A DNA stretch of 7,267 nt, taken from NCBI GenBank assembly GCA_945946715.1, contig CAMEWU010000120.1, forward strand, positions 1-7,267. Direction: 5' to 3'. Positions 1-5,750 of the stretch are shown piece by piece. Each line of letters begins with the position of its first letter. Positions within the stretch are counted from its first letter, which is position 1. The notes below the pieces were generated by a model. It was not told the DNA's origin and did no database searches. It saw only the letters and a program-made list of their open reading frames with translations. The stretch comes from an uncultured Clostridium sp. (GTDB lineage: Bacteria > Bacillota > Clostridia > Lachnospirales > Lachnospiraceae). Made by a program: the position numbers and the translations under genes.

Positions 1-182
1 TCCACTGCTGAATGGAGACGTTCAATAATTGCCGGTGCAAGAGGCTGGGTCACATCTCCAATTCCCAGACTAATCACCTGCTTGTCCGGATGTTCTTCCT
101 TGTACGCTTTTACTTTCTTTCCAATCGTTGAAAACAAATAGCTTCCTGGCAATTTTAAATAGTTGTCGTTTACTTTAAACAT
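1..182 (-). CDS. dapL: LL-diaminopimelate aminotransferase, N-terminal part (cut by window edge)
   Basis: Only the first 60 codons are present; the gene runs off the low-coordinate end. The translation begins MFKVNDNYLKLPGSYLF and carries LGIGDVTQPL at about residues 39-48. Both are characteristic of DapL, the PLP-dependent fold-type I aminotransferase that converts tetrahydrodipicolinate plus glutamate to LL-diaminopimelate in one step, bypassing the succinylase or acetylase branch. The PLP lysine and the large domain lie outside the window. The ATG is preceded by a strong AGGAGG eight bases upstream, which fixes the start. dapF ends 63 bases upstream on the same strand, and the two enzymes act consecutively (LL-DAP, then meso-DAP), so cotranscription is likely. 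I see no terminator in the gap. The family call rests on the N-terminus alone, but that stretch is distinctive. Confidence 0.88.
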   Translation of the reverse strand, partial: MFKVNDNYLKLPGSYLFSTIGKKVKAYKEEHPDKQVISLGIGDVTQPLAPAIIERLHSAV

Positions 183-201
183 TCTGTTTTCCTCCTAGTT
201 T

Positions 202-217
202 CTGATTTATCAATCAG
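202..217 (-). other. Small hairpin in the dapF-dapL gap
   Basis: A perfect 6-bp inverted repeat (CTGATT / AATCAG) with a 4-base loop lies about 20 bases upstream of the dapL start and just before its Shine-Dalgarno sequence. No U-tract follows, so it is not an intrinsic terminator. It could be a weak translational or RNA-stability element, or chance. It is the only structure I see in this 63-base gap. Confidence 0.3.
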
Positions 218-245
218 TACCTAACTTTCAGATACCGTTATTCAA

Positions 246-1079
246 CTACAGTTTGATTTCACCATCAAACACAACTTTGGCAGGACCTGTCATATATACC
301 TTATTTACCGCTCTGTCCCATTTCACTTTCAAATCACCACCCAATAGATGCAATACAATTTCATCCTTGGTCTTCTGATTTAAAATACAAGCAACTGTGC
401 TGGCACAAGCACCGGTACCACAAGCAAGTGTTTCACCTGCACCTCGCTCCCAGACCCGCATGTTAACTTCCGAATCATTAATAATTTCTACAAATTCTGT
501 ATTAATCCGTTTCGGAAACAACCGGTGATTTTCAAACAAGGGTCCCAGCTTCTCTAATGGAATATCTTTAACACTATCTACAAATACAACAGCATGAGGA
601 TTTCCCATAGATACACATGTCATATGGTATTCTGCCTGATTAACCAGAATTGGTTCATTAATCACCTGTGTTCTTGAAAATTCTACCGGTATCTGTTCTG
701 CATCCAATATAGGCGCTCCCATATCTACAGTTACCTGTTCCACTGCACCATCCGTTACCAATAGATTCAAATACTTTATTCCTGCCAGTGTTTCTACAGA
801 TATATCTGTTTTTCGAGTTAGGCCATAATCATACACATATTTTCCCACACACCGAATACCGTTCCCGCACATTTCTGCCTGAGAACCATCTGCATTGTAC
901 ATAACCATACGAAAGTCTGCAATATCAGAGGGGCAAATCAGAATCAAACCATCTGAGCCGATTCCAAAATGTCGGTCACTATATCGTACGGCTATTTCCT
1001 CCGGGTGCTCTACTTTTTCCTGAAAGCAATTTACATAAATATAATCATTTCCTAAGCCTTCCATTTTGGTAAACTTCAT
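246..1079 (-). CDS. dapF: Diaminopimelate epimerase
   Basis: Cytosolic PLP-independent epimerase that interconverts LL- and meso-diaminopimelate, supplying the peptidoglycan crosslinking residue and the direct precursor of lysine. The 277-residue length is normal for the family. Both halves of the pseudo-symmetric fold are present, each with its catalytic cysteine in the expected motif: Cys71 in MCGNGIRC (residues 70-77) and Cys220 in GETLACGTGACA (215-226). The substrate-binding segments GLGNDY (8-13), YNADGS (61-66) and MGNPHAV (158-164) are also intact. The ATG has a GAGGAGG Shine-Dalgarno 8-9 bases upstream. The gap to the preceding ANTAR gene is only 16 bases, so the ribosome-binding site sits right after that gene's stop codon, which suggests cotranscription and perhaps translational coupling. 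dapL follows downstream. Confidence 0.97.
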   Translation of the reverse strand: MKFTKMEGLGNDYIYVNCFQEKVEHPEEIAVRYSDRHFGIGSDGLILICPSDIADFRMVMYNADGSQAEMCGNGIRCVGKYVYDYGLTRKTDISVETLAGIKYLNLLVTDGAVEQVTVDMGAPILDAEQIPVEFSRTQVINEPILVNQAEYHMTCVSMGNPHAVVFVDSVKDIPLEKLGPLFENHRLFPKRINTEFVEIINDSEVNMRVWERGAGETLACGTGACASTVACILNQKTKDEIVLHLLGGDLKVKWDRAVNKVYMTGPAKVVFDGEIKL

Positions 1080-1095
1080 AACGAATCCCTCCTCG

Positions 1096-1638
1096 TCAGA
1101 ATATTTCTAATACCATTTGGGCGGTTTCAAATATATTCACACCTGTGTCCATACTTCTTTTCTGCAAGTATCTATGGGCGTCTTCTTCTGTCATTTTCTT
1201 TTGTTCTATCAATCGTAGTTTTGCACTCTCAATGACTGCACGTTCTTCTTCTGACCATTGTCTGGGCTGCGCTTTCCTCTTTTTTCGCTTTTGGTATAAA
1301 CCTTGCAACAGAATATTAGCAGTTTCTACTAATTCCTGTGCCTTAATGGGCATAGCCAGACATACCACCTTACTTCTGTCACACTCAGCGTAATGATTTC
1401 TTGGTGCTACCACCAGCATTTCAAATGTGCTTGGAAGATATTCCAGCAGCTCTGTATACAGCATATCTGTAAACTTATAGCCACAGATTACCAACGCCTC
1501 GTCAATATCTCCAAAAAATGTAACAGCTTGTGCTCCGGTCGTACAGGTTGCTATTACATTAATTCCGTTTCGAACCAACAGACTTCGAATGCCTTTTGCT
1601 TCTTCCACCTTTGGAAACACTACAATAACATTAATCAT
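1096..1638 (-). CDS. ANTAR-domain antitermination regulator with degenerate receiver domain
   Basis: 180 residues in two parts: a receiver-like domain (about 1-112), then a basic linker (KRKKRK, 117-122) and a C-terminal ANTAR domain (about 128-180, helices from SEEERAVIESAKLRLIEQKKMT and EEDAHRYLQKRSMDTG). ANTAR proteins bind paired RNA hairpins and prevent premature transcription termination, often of nitrogen-metabolism genes. The receiver looks inactive for phosphorylation. The usual acidic pair after strand 1 is missing (VVFPK, 6-10), the phospho-acceptor Asp position near 53 is Gly (ICGYK), and the conserved Lys near 96 is Met (AMPIK). It lies 32 bases downstream of glnA and 16 upstream of dapF. 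Clostridial glnA genes are commonly followed by such a regulator, so a role in nitrogen control is a reasonable inference. Its RNA target is not evident in this window. Confidence 0.9.
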   Translation of the reverse strand: MINVIVVFPKVEEAKGIRSLLVRNGINVIATCTTGAQAVTFFGDIDEALVICGYKFTDMLYTELLEYLPSTFEMLVVAPRNHYAECDRSKVVCLAMPIKAQELVETANILLQGLYQKRKKRKAQPRQWSEEERAVIESAKLRLIEQKKMTEEDAHRYLQKRSMDTGVNIFETAQMVLEIF

Positions 1639-1641
1639 TCA

Positions 1642-1668
1642 ACACTCCTCCTCAGAATTATAGAGTGT
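1642..1668 (-). promoter_or_regulatory. Hairpin enclosing the Shine-Dalgarno of the ANTAR gene
   Basis: A 6-bp inverted repeat, ACACTC (1642-1647) with GAGTGT (1663-1668), spans most of the 32-base glnA-ANTAR gap. In the transcript the 15-base loop holds the GAGGAG of the ribosome-binding site, which continues into the stem. Folding would partly hide the site, so translation could be damped or coupled to ribosomes finishing glnA. The stem is short and the function is inferred. It does not match the paired hexaloop hairpins that ANTAR proteins bind. Confidence 0.35.
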
Positions 1669-1670
1669 GA

Positions 1671-3002
1671 TTAAATCTTATATAAATATTCATTGATTTC
1701 CCACTGAGACACTTGCATACGATAGTGATCCCATTCTAACTTCTTAGCTTCTACATACTTTGAGAATACATGTGTTCCTAATACTTCTTTAATGAACGGA
1801 TCCTTTTCCATCTCGATGATTGCCTGATGCAAATCAGCCGGAAGACTTTCAATCTTTGCACGTTTCATATCCCGTTCACTCATTTCAAAAATATTAGTAT
1901 TCACAGACTTTGGCGGTTCCATTTTGTTCTTAATTCCATCTAAACCTGCAGCCAGGCATAATGCCAGCAGTAAATATGGATTTGCAGCCGGATCCGGACT
2001 CCGAAGTTCTACTCTGGTACCTGCCCCTCTGGATGCAGGAATACGAATTAATGGACTCCGATTGGTTGCTGACCACGCAATATATACCGGTGCTTCATGT
2101 CCCGGTACCAGACGTTTATATGAGTTAACCAATGGATTTGCAATAGCAGTAATTCCTTTGGCATGTTTCATAAGACCAGCTATAAAGTAGTAAGCTTCTT
2201 TGCTTAAACCATTTTCCCCTTTTGGATCATCAAAAATATTCTTTCCGTTCTTTGTTAATGACATATTGGTATGCATACCGGAACCGGCAATACCATAAAT
2301 TGGCTTTGGCATAAAGCTGGCAAATAAGCCGTGCCGCTTCGCCATCGTCTTAACAACCAATTTAAATGTCATAATATTATCTGCCGTACTCAATGCCGGA
2401 CCATACTTAAAATCTATCTCATGCTGAGCCGGTCCTACCTCATGATGAGATGCTTCGATTTCAAATCCCATATCTTCCAGTGTAAGAACCATATCTCTAC
2501 GGGCATTCTCGCCTAAATCCAATGGACTGATATCAAAATAGCTTGCTTTCTCATGAGAGATAGTAGTTGGCATACCATTATCATCTGTATGGAATAAGAA
2601 AAACTCACATTCCGGTCCTACATCAAAGCTGTAACCCATATCAGCAGCTTCCTGTAACACTCTTCGTAATACATATCTAGGATCACCTTCAAATGGAGTG
2701 CCATCTGCCTTATACACATCGCAAATCAAACGTGCAACCTTACCCTGCTGTGGACGCCATGGGAATGTTTCAAATGTATCTAAATCCGGATACAAATACA
2801 TATCTGATTCTTCAATCCGGACAAAACCTTCGATGGATGAACCGTCAAACATACATTTATTATCTAAGGCCTTCTCCAACTGACTGGATGTAATAGCCAC
2901 ATTCTTTAAAGAACCAAACATATCCGTAAACTGTAAACGGATAAATTCAATATCTTCTTCTTCAATTCTACGCATAATGTCTTGTTTTGTGTACCGACTC
3001 AT
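1671..3002 (-). CDS. glnA: Glutamine synthetase type I (alpha subtype)
   Basis: Condenses ammonia and glutamate to glutamine with ATP, the main entry of ammonium into metabolism; a cytosolic dodecamer. The 443 residues match the short GSI-alpha form of Bacillus and Clostridia. Visible signatures are MFDGSSIEGF (51-60), metal ligands Glu131/Glu133 and Glu188/Glu195, the ATP-site segment KPIYGIAGSGMHTNMS (233-248, His244), NPLVNSYKRLVPGHEAP (289-305) with flap Glu303, and Glu332 in RVELRSPDP. Arg62, the residue tied to glutamine feedback inhibition in the Bacillus enzyme, is present. The position equivalent to the adenylylated Tyr of enterobacterial GS is Phe (NIFEMS, 370-375), so adenylylation is not expected. 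The ATG is preceded by AAAAGGAGA. It is followed by an ANTAR regulator. No GlnR/TnrA-like operator is evident in the short upstream region. Confidence 0.97.
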   Translation of the reverse strand: MSRYTKQDIMRRIEEEDIEFIRLQFTDMFGSLKNVAITSSQLEKALDNKCMFDGSSIEGFVRIEESDMYLYPDLDTFETFPWRPQQGKVARLICDVYKADGTPFEGDPRYVLRRVLQEAADMGYSFDVGPECEFFLFHTDDNGMPTTISHEKASYFDISPLDLGENARRDMVLTLEDMGFEIEASHHEVGPAQHEIDFKYGPALSTADNIMTFKLVVKTMAKRHGLFASFMPKPIYGIAGSGMHTNMSLTKNGKNIFDDPKGENGLSKEAYYFIAGLMKHAKGITAIANPLVNSYKRLVPGHEAPVYIAWSATNRSPLIRIPASRGAGTRVELRSPDPAANPYLLLALCLAAGLDGIKNKMEPPKSVNTNIFEMSERDMKRAKIESLPADLHQAIIEMEKDPFIKEVLGTHVFSKYVEAKKLEWDHYRMQVSQWEINEYLYKI

Positions 3003-3053
3003 ATTTATTCTCCTTTTCGTAAAACATATGCACCTTTAAAAAGATACATACTA

Positions 3054-3082
3054 AATATACTATTAAAATGAAAAAAGGACAA
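3054..3082 (-). promoter_or_regulatory. Putative glnA promoter
   Basis: On the minus strand, TTGTCC (3077-3082, 4/6 to the -35 consensus) and TATATT (3054-3059, 5/6 to the -10) are separated by exactly 17 bases. The -35 box forms the last bases of the rpsR terminator stem and the spacer contains its U-tract. The predicted start near 3047 gives a leader of about 45 bases with a good Shine-Dalgarno. This is a consensus match only. Confidence 0.5.
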
Positions 3083-3100
3083 GTCATAAATGACTTGTCC
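3071..3100 (-). terminator. Intrinsic terminator after rpsR
   Basis: A perfect 10-bp stem (GGACAAGTCA, TTTA loop, TGACTTGTCC) is followed on the minus strand by six T residues, then CATTTT. It starts 10 bases after the rpsR stop codon, so it closes the rpsF-ssb-rpsR operon. Its 3' arm doubles as the putative -35 box for glnA. Confidence 0.92.
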
Positions 3101-3110
3101 ATAAATTTTC

Positions 3111-3383
3111 TTAATCCTGTACGTATGGCATCAATGCAACGTGACGTGCTCTCTTAATAGCAACTGTCAAAGCTCTCTGATGCTTTGCACAAGTACCTGT
3201 GATTCTTCTTGGTAAAATCTTACCTCTTTCAGATACAAACTTCTTTAAACGATTTACATCTTTATAATCGATAACTGCGTTCTTATCTGCACAAAATACA
3301 CATACTTTTTTTCTTCTGCGAACTGGTCTTCTTCTCATAGGAGCTTCAGGACGTTCACTCTTTTCGCTCTTATTTACTGGCAT
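3111..3383 (-). CDS. rpsR: 30S ribosomal protein S18
   Basis: Ribosomal protein of the 30S platform, where it pairs with S6 on 16S rRNA. The 90-residue product has a basic N-terminus (MRRRPVRRRKK, 16-26) and the S18 core VIDYKDVNRLKKFVSERGKILPRRITG (37-63), ending near MPYVQD. It is the cysteine-containing form: CVFC (Cys28, Cys31) and CAKH (Cys65, His68) could make one zinc site. The reading frame is open further upstream, but the start at MPVNKSEK is chosen because GGAGG lies eight bases before it and the longer version would extend into the end of ssb. The ssb stop codon is 16 bases upstream. It is the last gene of the operon, closed by a terminator. Confidence 0.97.
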   Translation of the reverse strand: MPVNKSEKSERPEAPMRRRPVRRRKKVCVFCADKNAVIDYKDVNRLKKFVSERGKILPRRITGTCAKHQRALTVAIKRARHVALMPYVQD

Positions 3384-3391
3384 TGTTTTTA

Positions 3392-3396
3392 CCTCC
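3392..3396 (-). promoter_or_regulatory. Shine-Dalgarno deciding the rpsR start
   Basis: GGAGG on the minus strand lies eight bases before the ATG at 3383. It supports the 90-residue S18 and argues against the 16-residue longer version that would begin inside ssb. Confidence 0.85.
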
Positions 3397-3399
3397 AAC

Positions 3400-3846
3400 T
3401 TAGTTAAATGGCAACTCCTCTTCAGCACCATCCGGAATACTCATAAATCCATCACCTGCTGCCTGACTCGGAGACGGTCTGGAATCTGCCTGATAAGAAG
3501 AACCGCCAACTGTTCCGCTTGCGGCATTCTTGCTCTCTGCAAATTCTATCTCTTCTACAATAATCTGTACAGAATATACCTTCTGTCCTTCTTTATTTGT
3601 ATAATTGTCGTTCTGTACACGACCTGTAATTACTACTTTTGTTCCTTGTCTTAAATACTTCTCAACAAAATCAGCCTGTCTGCCAAAAACTGTACAGTTA
3701 AAGAAATCCGCATCCGGTTCTCCTTCCCGTTTCCATCTTCTATCTACTGCAAGAGAAAATCTTGCAATGGCAGTCTGACTTGCCCCCTGAGAGTATCGAA
3801 CTTCTGGGTCTCTGGTTAGACGACCCATCATAATTACTTTATTCAT
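3400..3846 (-). CDS. ssb: Single-stranded DNA-binding protein
   Basis: Binds and protects single-stranded DNA in replication, recombination and repair, and recruits partner enzymes through its C-terminal tail. The 148 residues comprise an OB-fold (about 1-104: MNKVIMMGRLTRDPEVRYS at the start, FFNCTVFGRQADFVEKYLRQG at 48-68, GRVQNDNYTNKEGQKVYSVQIIVEEIEF at 75-102), a Gly/Ser/Ala/Gln linker (about 105-138) and an acidic tail EEELPFN (142-148). The tail matches the SSB-Ct consensus except that Asn follows the usually terminal Phe. The gene lies between rpsF and rpsR, the classic arrangement in Firmicutes. The ribosome-binding site is GAAAGGGG, weaker than those of its neighbours, about nine bases before the ATG. 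Confidence 0.97.
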   Translation of the reverse strand: MNKVIMMGRLTRDPEVRYSQGASQTAIARFSLAVDRRWKREGEPDADFFNCTVFGRQADFVEKYLRQGTKVVITGRVQNDNYTNKEGQKVYSVQIIVEEIEFAESKNAASGTVGGSSYQADSRPSPSQAAGDGFMSIPDGAEEELPFN

Positions 3847-3866
3847 ATCAGAAAACCCCTTTCAAT

Positions 3867-4154
3867 TTACGCGTCCTGACGTACGCACAAATACCGAATG
3901 ACTGGCTCCATAATACGAACATTTGCTTCCACCTGAGCTGGAACATCAGCTTCTGCGTCAAATGATACAAAGTAATAGTATGCTTCACTCATCTTCTGGA
4001 TTTCGTAAGCTAACTTCTTCTTACCTTCTTCTTTGACATCTGTGATTGTTCCGCCAAATCTCTCGATGTAAGCTTTTGCCTTATCAACTGCTGCTACACG
4101 AGCCTCATCTTCAAGCTTTGCACTAACAACCAACGCTAATTCATATTTGTTCAT
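3867..4154 (-). CDS. rpsF: 30S ribosomal protein S6
   Basis: Ribosomal protein S6, which forms a heterodimer with S18 on the platform of the 30S subunit. The 95-residue length is typical and the family core is clear: MNKYELALVV (1-10), GGTITDVKEEGKKKLAYEI (34-52), and the segment YYYFVSFDAEADVPAQVEANVRIMEPVIRYL (59-89). There is no poly-Glu C-terminal tail. A strong AAGGAGG nine bases before the ATG fixes the start. First gene of the rpsF-ssb-rpsR operon; ssb starts 20 bases after the stop. A promoter and a leader hairpin lie upstream, consistent with the feedback control known for S6:S18 operons, although the protein-binding RNA motif itself is not identified here. Confidence 0.97.
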   Translation of the reverse strand: MNKYELALVVSAKLEDEARVAAVDKAKAYIERFGGTITDVKEEGKKKLAYEIQKMSEAYYYFVSFDAEADVPAQVEANVRIMEPVIRYLCVRQDA

Positions 4155-4180
4155 GTCTTTGCACCTCCTTATGGTCTCTG

Positions 4181-4201
4181 GCCCTTTCTTTCTGAAAGAG
4201 C
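4181..4201 (-). promoter_or_regulatory. Leader hairpin upstream of rpsF
   Basis: In the transcript, GCUCUUUC pairs with GAAAGGGC (8 bp including one U-G) around an AGAAA loop. It ends 10 bases before the rpsF Shine-Dalgarno. A partly competing pairing of CUCU with the downstream AGAG (4173-4176) is possible. A smaller UGUG/CACA hairpin lies further upstream in the same leader. Position and gene context suggest an S6:S18 autoregulatory leader, but I cannot match the CCG-bulge motif described for that RNA, so this is inference. Confidence 0.4.
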
Positions 4202-4232
4202 AAGGAAATTGTGTAATGTCTCACAGAACACT

Positions 4233-4261
4233 AATTTACCACAATTCAATTGGAAATGCAA
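4233..4261 (-). promoter_or_regulatory. Putative rpsF operon promoter
   Basis: TTGCAT (4256-4261) and TAAATT (4233-4238) on the minus strand are separated by 17 bases, with TG at the extended -10 position (TGGTAAATT). Predicted transcription starts near 4226, giving a leader of about 70 bases. The promoter lies 29 bases or less beyond the cupin stop codon, and no terminator separates the two genes. Confidence 0.6.
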
Positions 4262-4289
4262 GGGTTTTCTTATTCAAATTACCACATAA

Positions 4290-4718
4290 TCAGTGTTCTT
4301 CTCTCTCTGCGTCCGCTTTTGTATGATGAATCGTTCCTTTTGGATGATTTGGCGGTCCATAAACAGATGATATCTTTAATGGGGAACGTCCGGTATTAAT
4401 AATATTGTGCCAGATTCCTGCCGGTACGAAAACCACATCCCCTTTTCCAATATTTCGCTGATAATCCAACTGATGCTTACATTTTCCCATTTTTACAAGG
4501 GCAGTACCATCCTCTAACCGAATACACTGGTCTACATCTTCATGACATTCCAATCCTATATCTCCACATACCGGAATACACATAAGTGTCATCTGTAAAT
4601 GAGTTCCCGTCCAAATAGCAGTACGAAAATTAAAATTTCTTCCTGCCATTTGTCCCATATCCGTTACATAAGGACGTCCTCCCTGATCTGATTGTATGGT
4701 ACAGTAATTAAAATTCAT
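4290..4718 (-). CDS. Small cupin-domain protein
   Basis: Single-domain cupin of 142 residues, probably cytosolic, exact reaction unknown. Motif 1 is GLECHEDVDQCIRLEDG (55-71) and motif 2 is GDVVFVPAGIWHNIINTG (93-110). Likely metal ligands are Glu57, His59, Gln64 and His104, so the usual HxH and Glu are replaced by ExH and Gln. The C-terminal PPNHPKGTIHHTKADAE (122-138) belongs to a recurrent bacterial family of mannose-6-phosphate isomerase-like cupins with no settled function. The start is supported by GGAG seven bases after which comes the ATG. It follows the cation transporter by 17 bases, so the two are probably cotranscribed and a metal-related role is possible, though unproven. No terminator is visible after it. 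Confidence 0.9.
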   Translation of the reverse strand: MNFNYCTIQSDQGGRPYVTDMGQMAGRNFNFRTAIWTGTHLQMTLMCIPVCGDIGLECHEDVDQCIRLEDGTALVKMGKCKHQLDYQRNIGKGDVVFVPAGIWHNIINTGRSPLKISSVYGPPNHPKGTIHHTKADAEREEH

Positions 4719-4735
4719 AATACAACTCCATTTTC

Positions 4736-5689
4736 TTATTCCATATTATGATATGTACCATACAAACTTTCTGTGCTTTTTTTCTCTTTCTTATCGAATG
4801 GATTCACATGTACCATGATGTGCTTTACCTTGGGAAGATTCCTTTCAATCTCCTCCTGTACTTCTTCTGCTACCTCATGTGCTTTTAATAATGAATAAGA
4901 ACCATCTACGCCAATTTCCATATCCACATATATTTTATTGCCAAACATACGTGTTTGAAGCAAATCGATGCTGCAGACATTTACATTCTTTATAATACAA
5001 TCCCGAATTTGCTTCTCCGTTTCTTCATCGCATGCATGGTCTACCATTTTATCAACCGCGTCCTTAAAAATAGTATATGCAGCTTTCACAATGAAACCAA
5101 AAATGACCAGACAGGCAATCGAATCCATAATAGGAAATCCCATTCTTGCACCTACGATTCCAATCAGGGCCCCCACAGAAGAAAATGCATCAGAACGATG
5201 ATGCCACGCATCTGCCATTAATGCACTGGAATCTATCTTCTTTGCATAAAACCGCGTATACCAGAACATGCCTTCTTTTATTACTATAGATACAACCGCT
5301 GCGACTACTGCCGGCATTCCCGGCACTTTCAACTGCTCATAAGTACCACAAAAAATAGTCTTCAGTGCACCCAATCCAATTTCAAATCCCGTAATAAATA
5401 AAACCATTGCCAAAAGCATGGCTGCTACACACTCTAATCGCTCATGTCCATATGGATGTTCTTTATCAGATGCTCCGGACGCAAGCTGAATTCCAATAAT
5501 AACAACAATTGTACTAAACACATCGGAGGCAGAATGAACCGCATCACTAATCATCGCATTGGAATGTGCCACAATTCCTGCAATAAGTTTTCCTATGGAT
5601 AATACCGAATTCCACAAAATGGTTACAATAGATACCCGGTTTGCAACCTTCTGGAATTCATTTTCCGACCCTTTATTTTCCCATTTCAT
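4736..5689 (-). CDS. Cation diffusion facilitator family transporter
   Basis: Membrane exporter that moves divalent metal ions out of the cytosol in exchange for protons. The 317 residues contain six predicted membrane segments, with TM1 near 20-40 and TM5 near 155-180, followed by a cytosolic ferredoxin-like domain (about 215-300). The metal site reads His52-x3-Asp56 in TM2 (AVHSASDVFST) and His163-x3-Asp167 in TM5 (WHHRSDAFSS). This HD-HD set is usual for zinc/cadmium-type members rather than the DD-type iron or manganese ones, but substrate assignment from sequence is uncertain. HPYGHERLE (78-86) is a family signature. The start is the first possible one, since an in-frame TAA immediately precedes the ATG, and the Shine-Dalgarno is poor. 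A TATAAT lies at 5715-5720 but without a good -35 box. A cupin follows downstream. Confidence 0.94.
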   Translation of the reverse strand: MKWENKGSENEFQKVANRVSIVTILWNSVLSIGKLIAGIVAHSNAMISDAVHSASDVFSTIVVIIGIQLASGASDKEHPYGHERLECVAAMLLAMVLFITGFEIGLGALKTIFCGTYEQLKVPGMPAVVAAVVSIVIKEGMFWYTRFYAKKIDSSALMADAWHHRSDAFSSVGALIGIVGARMGFPIMDSIACLVIFGFIVKAAYTIFKDAVDKMVDHACDEETEKQIRDCIIKNVNVCSIDLLQTRMFGNKIYVDMEIGVDGSYSLLKAHEVAEEVQEEIERNLPKVKHIMVHVNPFDKKEKKSTESLYGTYHNME

Positions 5690-5750
5690 TTAAAAACGAA
5701 TCCATTTTTTATATATTATAAGCTGGTCATAATAAAGAGTTCCGTATTTC

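Noticed and set aside
1145..1674. Plus-strand open frames opposite the ANTAR gene
   Set aside because: Cysteine- and serine-rich antisense frames with no recognisable domain or ribosome-binding site; shadows of a real gene.
1924..2893. Plus-strand open frames opposite glnA
   Set aside because: They lie entirely within a highly conserved glnA on the other strand and resemble no family.
3071..3100. The rpsR hairpin as a bidirectional terminator
   Set aside because: The plus-strand side has only a poor T-run after the stem, and no plus-strand gene needs it.
3384..3431. 16-residue longer S18
   Set aside because: The extension overlaps the end of ssb and the GGAGG site; S18 conservation starts within the shorter form.
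4955..5221. Two overlapping plus-strand frames opposite the cation transporter
   Set aside because: Antisense shadows; the minus-strand frame has intact membrane segments and metal-site motifs.
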